Position numbers and translations under genes: made by a program | Notes under the pieces: generated by a model | The model's input: only the letters and a program-made list of their open reading frames with translations | Told to the model about the DNA's origin: nothing | Databases searched by the model: none | Part shown: in pieces, positions 5,194 to 8,142 of the stretch | How positions within the stretch are numbered: position 1 is the stretch's first letter | How the letters are laid out: each line of letters opens with the position of its first letter | Source: Deltaproteobacteria bacterium | GTDB lineage: Bacteria > Desulfobacterota_C > Deferrisomatia > Deferrisomatales > JACRMM01 | Direction: 5' to 3' | NCBI GenBank assembly: GCA_016218905.1 | Contig: JACRCS010000791.1 | Span: forward strand, 1-8,142 | DNA length: 8,142 nucleotides

Positions 5194-6609
5194 ATGCCGA
5201 AAGCAGCCTGGCACGACATGCGGGAGTTCTTGCAGTTCCTCGAGGAGAAGCGGGACCTCGTTCGCATCGGGGAAAGGGTCGACCCGGAGTGGGAGATCAA
5301 CGGGATCACGAGGGTGGGGTTGCAGGAGCACGCACCCGCTCTCCTCTTCGAGAACATCGACGGCGCGGAGCTGCCCGTCGTCGCGAATCTTCTCGGCACC
5401 GACCGCCGGTTCCTCTGGGCCCTCGGTCTTGAGAAGTGGAGCGACTTCAACGAGGAGTGGTCGCGCCGGACCGAGAAGCTCCTCCCGTGGCAGCTGCTCG
5501 GGGACGGCCCGTGTCAGGAGGAGAGGATCGATGGGGCCGCCATCGACCTCAACCGGATCTGCAACATCAAGTGGCACCGGGACGACGCCGGCCCCTTCCC
5601 GGGGACCCTCTCGGTGTCCGTCACCAGGGACCCCGAGACCGGCGTCCTGAACCTGGGCATCTATCGGATGGGCACCCTGGCCAAGAACCGACTGGGCTGG
5701 GGCGCTCCCGAGTACACGCATGGGCGGCAGCACTACCTGAAGTACGAGAGGCGCGGAGAGCCGATGCCCATGGCCGTGATCACGGGCTACGATCCCACGG
5801 TCTTCATCGCCGCCTGCACGAGAACTCCACCCGGCGTGGACGAGTACCAGCTCGCCGGGGCGTTGCGGGGAGAACCGCTCCGGATGGTGAGGTGCAAGAC
5901 CATCGACTTGGAGGTCCCCGCGACCTGCGAGATGGTCTGGGAAGGATACGTCCAGCCCCACCACCGGGAGATCGAGGGGGGCTTCGGCGAGTACACGGGG
6001 CACTACGGGGAGGCGCGAAGCAACCCGGTCTTCGAGGTGCACACGATCACCCACCGCAAGAACCCCATCTACCTGGGGGCCCGGGAGCAGTGGTACCCCT
6101 CGGACAGCGCCCTGGCTGTCGGAAAGTCGTCCCAGGCCGTGGCCTACAAGACCCTCAAGGGTCTGGTCCCCGGCGTGCTCGATTTGCGGTGCGACGTCAC
6201 CTACGAGGCGATCGTCAAGATCGACAAGCTCTTCCCGGGGCACCCGCAACAGGTGATGGACGCTCTCTGGGGCGGCACCTACGCCCGCTACAAGCACGTG
6301 ATCGTGGTGGACAAGGATATCGACATCTGGGACTACGACAGCGTCCACTGGGCCCTATCGACCCGGGTGCGCGCCGATCGGGACGTGACGATCTGCCCGC
6401 GCAGAGCCGGCCAGTGGCTCGACCCTGCGGTGTCGCTCCGGGAGAAGGGGTGGCAGACCCAGATGGGGATCGATGCGACCCTGTGCAACGAGGAGTACGA
6501 GTTCTGGGGTGAGAGGGCCGCCAAGACGGTCGACGATCCCGACGTCGTGGCAAAGACCCTCGCGAAGTGGGGCGACGAGCTCCGTCGCCGGTTGAGCAAG
6601 CCCGCTTGA
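5194..6609 (+). CDS. UbiD-family prenyl-FMN-dependent (de)carboxylase
   Basis: 471-aa cytoplasmic enzyme, close to the usual UbiD-family length. The family uses prenylated FMN, made by UbiX, to decarboxylate or carboxylate aromatic and alpha,beta-unsaturated acids. Supporting motifs: N-terminal MREFLQFLEEKRDLVRI (residues 9-25), DPETGVLNLGIYRMG (146-160), RQHYLKY (178-184), VDEYQLAGALRGEPL (215-229), PATCEMVWEGYV (242-253) and EGGFGEYTGHYG (261-272). Asn153 and Arg158 have the same spacing as metal-ligand Asn168 and catalytic Arg173 of fungal Fdc1. Glu246 and/or Glu250 lie where the family's catalytic Glu is expected. The active site therefore looks intact. No UbiX gene is visible here, so cofactor supply must come from elsewhere. 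The gene follows its own promoter and precedes an ABC importer gene by 154 nt. Family members act in ubiquinone synthesis or in phenol, hydroxybenzoate, phenylphosphate or naphthoate metabolism; the transporter, CoA ligase and molybdoprotein context favours aromatic acid catabolism, as inference. Confidence 0.93.
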   Translation: MPKAAWHDMREFLQFLEEKRDLVRIGERVDPEWEINGITRVGLQEHAPALLFENIDGAELPVVANLLGTDRRFLWALGLEKWSDFNEEWSRRTEKLLPWQLLGDGPCQEERIDGAAIDLNRICNIKWHRDDAGPFPGTLSVSVTRDPETGVLNLGIYRMGTLAKNRLGWGAPEYTHGRQHYLKYERRGEPMPMAVITGYDPTVFIAACTRTPPGVDEYQLAGALRGEPLRMVRCKTIDLEVPATCEMVWEGYVQPHHREIEGGFGEYTGHYGEARSNPVFEVHTITHRKNPIYLGAREQWYPSDSALAVGKSSQAVAYKTLKGLVPGVLDLRCDVTYEAIVKIDKLFPGHPQQVMDALWGGTYARYKHVIVVDKDIDIWDYDSVHWALSTRVRADRDVTICPRRAGQWLDPAVSLREKGWQTQMGIDATLCNEEYEFWGERAAKTVDDPDVVAKTLAKWGDELRRRLSKPA

Positions 6610-6653
6610 GCGGGGCTTCCGGTGGGCCTCCCGGCCGGCGCCGGGGGCCCGCC
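6598..6653 (+). other. GC-rich hairpins at the end of the UbiD gene
   Basis: CCCGC (6601-6605) and GCGGG (6610-6614) form a small hairpin around the stop codon, extendable with AAG/CTT past a bulged G. A longer one follows: 6621-6635 pairs with 6640-6653 around the loop CGGC, about 14 bp with one bulge and two G-U pairs. Neither is followed by T residues. They may slow exonucleases or give partial rho-dependent termination between UbiD and the transporter gene. The remaining bases to 6750 hold nothing else I can support; no convincing promoter is visible. Confidence 0.4.
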
Positions 6654-6763
6654 CGCGCCGCGAGCGGCTGTCCTCCTCGTCAGGCGGCCCCCGCTCTCGC
6701 CGCTTCCTTGCGCTTGCGGGGTAAGCCCCCTCCCTGGGGCGAAAGCCGGAAAGGAATGGAGCC

Positions 6764-7948
6764 ATGGTGAGAAGGTCGGGTGTGGCGCTCTTGGTTGCCT
6801 TGATCGTGGCCGCTGCCGGTCTCGCGGAGGCGGCAGCGCCGATCAAGATCGGGTTCTCCCTTCCGAAGACGGGGCTCTTCGCCGCGTCGGGTCCCTCGCA
6901 GATCAACGCGTACGAGCTCTGGCGGCAGCAGGTCAACGCGCGCGGCGGGCTGGACGTCAAGGGCGAGCGTCGCCGCGTCGAGTTCGTCGTCTACGACGAC
7001 CAGTCCGACCCGAGCCTCGCCGTCCGCATTTATGAGAAGCTCATCACCGACGACAAGGTCGACCTGCTGCTGGCGCCGTGGGGGACGCCCCACCACTTCG
7101 CCGTCGCCGGCGTCCTGGAGCGGTACAAGTTCCCGATGGTCGGCAACTCGGCTGCCTCGGTGCAGTTGCGGGAGATCAAGCCCGGTTACATCTGGTTTCC
7201 CACGACGGCGATGCCCGACCGGATGGCGGTCGAGCTGACGTCGCTCCTGCGCAAGGCGGGCGTCCGCACCGTTGCGCTCGAGACGCTCCAGCTTCCCTTC
7301 TCGATGGAGATGAAGAAGTTCCTCCTCCCGGAGCTGGAGAAGGCGGGCATCAAGGTGGCCGTGAACCAGGACTATCAGCCGGGCATCAAGGACATGACCG
7401 TGATGTTGGCGGCCGTGAAGGAGGCGCGTCCGGACGCGATCTTGAGCCTGTCCTACCCCGAGGACTCCGTCCTCTACGTGAAGCAGGCGAGGGAATTGGG
7501 GGTGACGGCACCGTTCCAGTTCGTCCTGATCGGCCCCACGATGGACTTCTTCGGGAAGATGTTCGGCCCCGCGGCAGACGGCCTCGTCACGGTCGGGCAC
7601 TGGAGCCCTCATCAGAGCAAGTGGCCGAGGGGCGCAAAGTTCTTCAAGTCCTACCTCGATACCTTCAAGGAACGCCCGGACTACCTCGACTCGGCGCTCG
7701 CCTACATGTCCTGCGAGATCCTGGAGCAGGCGGTCGCCAAGGCCGGCCTCGACAGGGCGAAGCTGCGCGAGGCGATCGCAAACGGCTCCTTCGAGACCAT
7801 CAACGGCCCCGTTCGCTTCAAAGGGGTCGAGAACGCGGCGACTCCGACGGCCTTCCTCCAGCTCCAGGGCGGCGAGGCGCAGTTGATCTGGCCCTCGGCC
7901 GTTGCGACGAGCAAGTACAAGCCGAAGGGGCCGTGGCCGGCGAAGTAG
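6764..7948 (+). CDS. Branched-chain amino acid-type (LivK-like) ABC transporter periplasmic substrate-binding protein
   Basis: 394-aa protein of the type I periplasmic binding fold (Peripla_BP_6/LivK, HAAT family). A Sec signal peptide spans about residues 1-25: MVRRSG, a hydrophobic stretch 7-20, then AEAAA before PIKIG. There is no lipobox Cys, so it should be a free periplasmic protein, which implies a Gram-negative envelope. Typical elements: IKIGFSLPKTG (27-37), NARGGLDVKG (58-67), VVYDDQSDP (75-83) and the late GPVRFKG (348-354) near the C-terminus. AAGGA at 6751-6755 lies 8 nt before the ATG. The LivH-type permease gene follows after 74 nt, so this begins an ABC importer operon. Despite the family name, such proteins bind branched-chain amino acids, amides, urea or aromatic acids. 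With UbiD upstream, an aromatic or related carboxylate is a reasonable guess, not shown by sequence. Confidence 0.93.
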   Translation: MVRRSGVALLVALIVAAAGLAEAAAPIKIGFSLPKTGLFAASGPSQINAYELWRQQVNARGGLDVKGERRRVEFVVYDDQSDPSLAVRIYEKLITDDKVDLLLAPWGTPHHFAVAGVLERYKFPMVGNSAASVQLREIKPGYIWFPTTAMPDRMAVELTSLLRKAGVRTVALETLQLPFSMEMKKFLLPELEKAGIKVAVNQDYQPGIKDMTVMLAAVKEARPDAILSLSYPEDSVLYVKQARELGVTAPFQFVLIGPTMDFFGKMFGPAADGLVTVGHWSPHQSKWPRGAKFFKSYLDTFKERPDYLDSALAYMSCEILEQAVAKAGLDRAKLREAIANGSFETINGPVRFKGVENAATPTAFLQLQGGEAQLIWPSAVATSKYKPKGPWPAK

Positions 7949-7960
7949 CCGTCGTCCGGC

Positions 7961-7985
7961 CGGCCGCGCAGTCACTCCGCGGCCG
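7961..7985 (+). other. Hairpin between binding-protein and permease genes
   Basis: CGGCCGCG (7961-7968) is the exact reverse complement of CGCGGCCG (7978-7985), forming an all-GC 8-bp stem with a 9-nt loop, 12 nt after the binding-protein stop. No T tract follows. Hairpins in this place often stabilise the upstream message or reduce readthrough, so that binding protein outnumbers permease; that role is inferred. Confidence 0.5.
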
Positions 7986-8022
7986 CCGGAGAGAGCCGTC
8001 ACCGAAGCGCGCCGAGAGGCCC

Positions 8023-8142
8023 ATGGGAACGCTCCTTTCCGTCCAGCTCTTCTTCGCCGCCCTCGTCACGGGCTCTTTGTACGCGCTCGTGGCGCTCGGC
8101 CTGAATCTCGTCTGCGGGACCATGCGCCTCCTGAACGTGGCG
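8023..8142 (+). CDS. Branched-chain amino acid-type ABC transporter permease, LivH family (5' part only)
   Basis: The first 40 codons are present and the gene runs off the window end. The N-terminus is hydrophobic, with LFFAALVTGSLYALVALGL at residues 9-27 forming a first membrane segment, followed by NLVCGTMRLLNVA (28-40). The G-S-L-Y-A-L-V-A-L-G-L pattern and the MRLLN motif are characteristic of LivH permeases, whose next residues are usually HG. The ATG at 8023 follows GAGAGG (8014-8019) with a short 3-nt spacing, a weak site, but the reading begins exactly where LivH proteins normally start. It follows the binding-protein gene in the same direction. LivM, LivG and LivF homologues are expected beyond the window. 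Confidence 0.9.
   Translation, partial: MGTLLSVQLFFAALVTGSLYALVALGLNLVCGTMRLLNVA

Overview
The window is GC-rich DNA (coding regions look to be roughly two-thirds G+C) with six genes, all on the + strand, the last cut by the window end. Strong GGAGG-type ribosome binding sites, a periplasmic binding protein with a Sec signal peptide but no lipobox cysteine, and several families of short dispersed intergenic repeats point to a Gram-negative soil or sediment bacterium. The gene content would fit a Methylomirabilota/Rokubacteria-like or deltaproteobacterial-type lineage, but nothing here fixes the taxon and this is a low-confidence impression.

Layout. 1-147: an A/T-richer leader made of an 18-bp-period repeat array and an inverted T-rich counterpart. 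148-1686: class I AMP-forming acyl-/aryl-CoA ligase. 1712-2347: TetR/AcrR-type regulator, 25 nt downstream and probably co-transcribed, of lower GC and with a 3' end built from a short repeat. 2302-2452: a repeat cluster (17-bp repeats, then an 88-bp palindromic element). 2491-4794: large molybdopterin-binding subunit of the xanthine dehydrogenase / 4-hydroxybenzoyl-CoA reductase family, without its usual FAD and 2Fe-2S partners in the window and with Asn where the family's catalytic Glu should be. 4795-5193: a 399-nt regulatory gap with a probable intrinsic terminator, a 16-bp hairpin repeat, two sigma70-like promoters and hairpins. 5194-6609: UbiD-family prenyl-FMN (de)carboxylase. 6764-7948: Leu/Ile/Val-type (HAAT family) periplasmic substrate-binding protein. 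8023-8142: N-terminus of the cognate LivH-type permease.

How the genes may work together (inference). CoA ligase, molybdenum hydroxylase-like subunit, UbiD (de)carboxylase and a LivK/LivH-type ABC importer are a recurrent combination in catabolism of aromatic or other unsaturated carboxylic acids: import, CoA activation, ring or side-chain redox chemistry, and loss or gain of CO2, with the TetR protein as a likely local sensor. The terminator and promoters at 4817-5095 suggest at least two transcription units: ligase-TetR-molybdoprotein (possibly with a break at the repeat cluster) and UbiD-transporter. The substrate cannot be read from the sequence.
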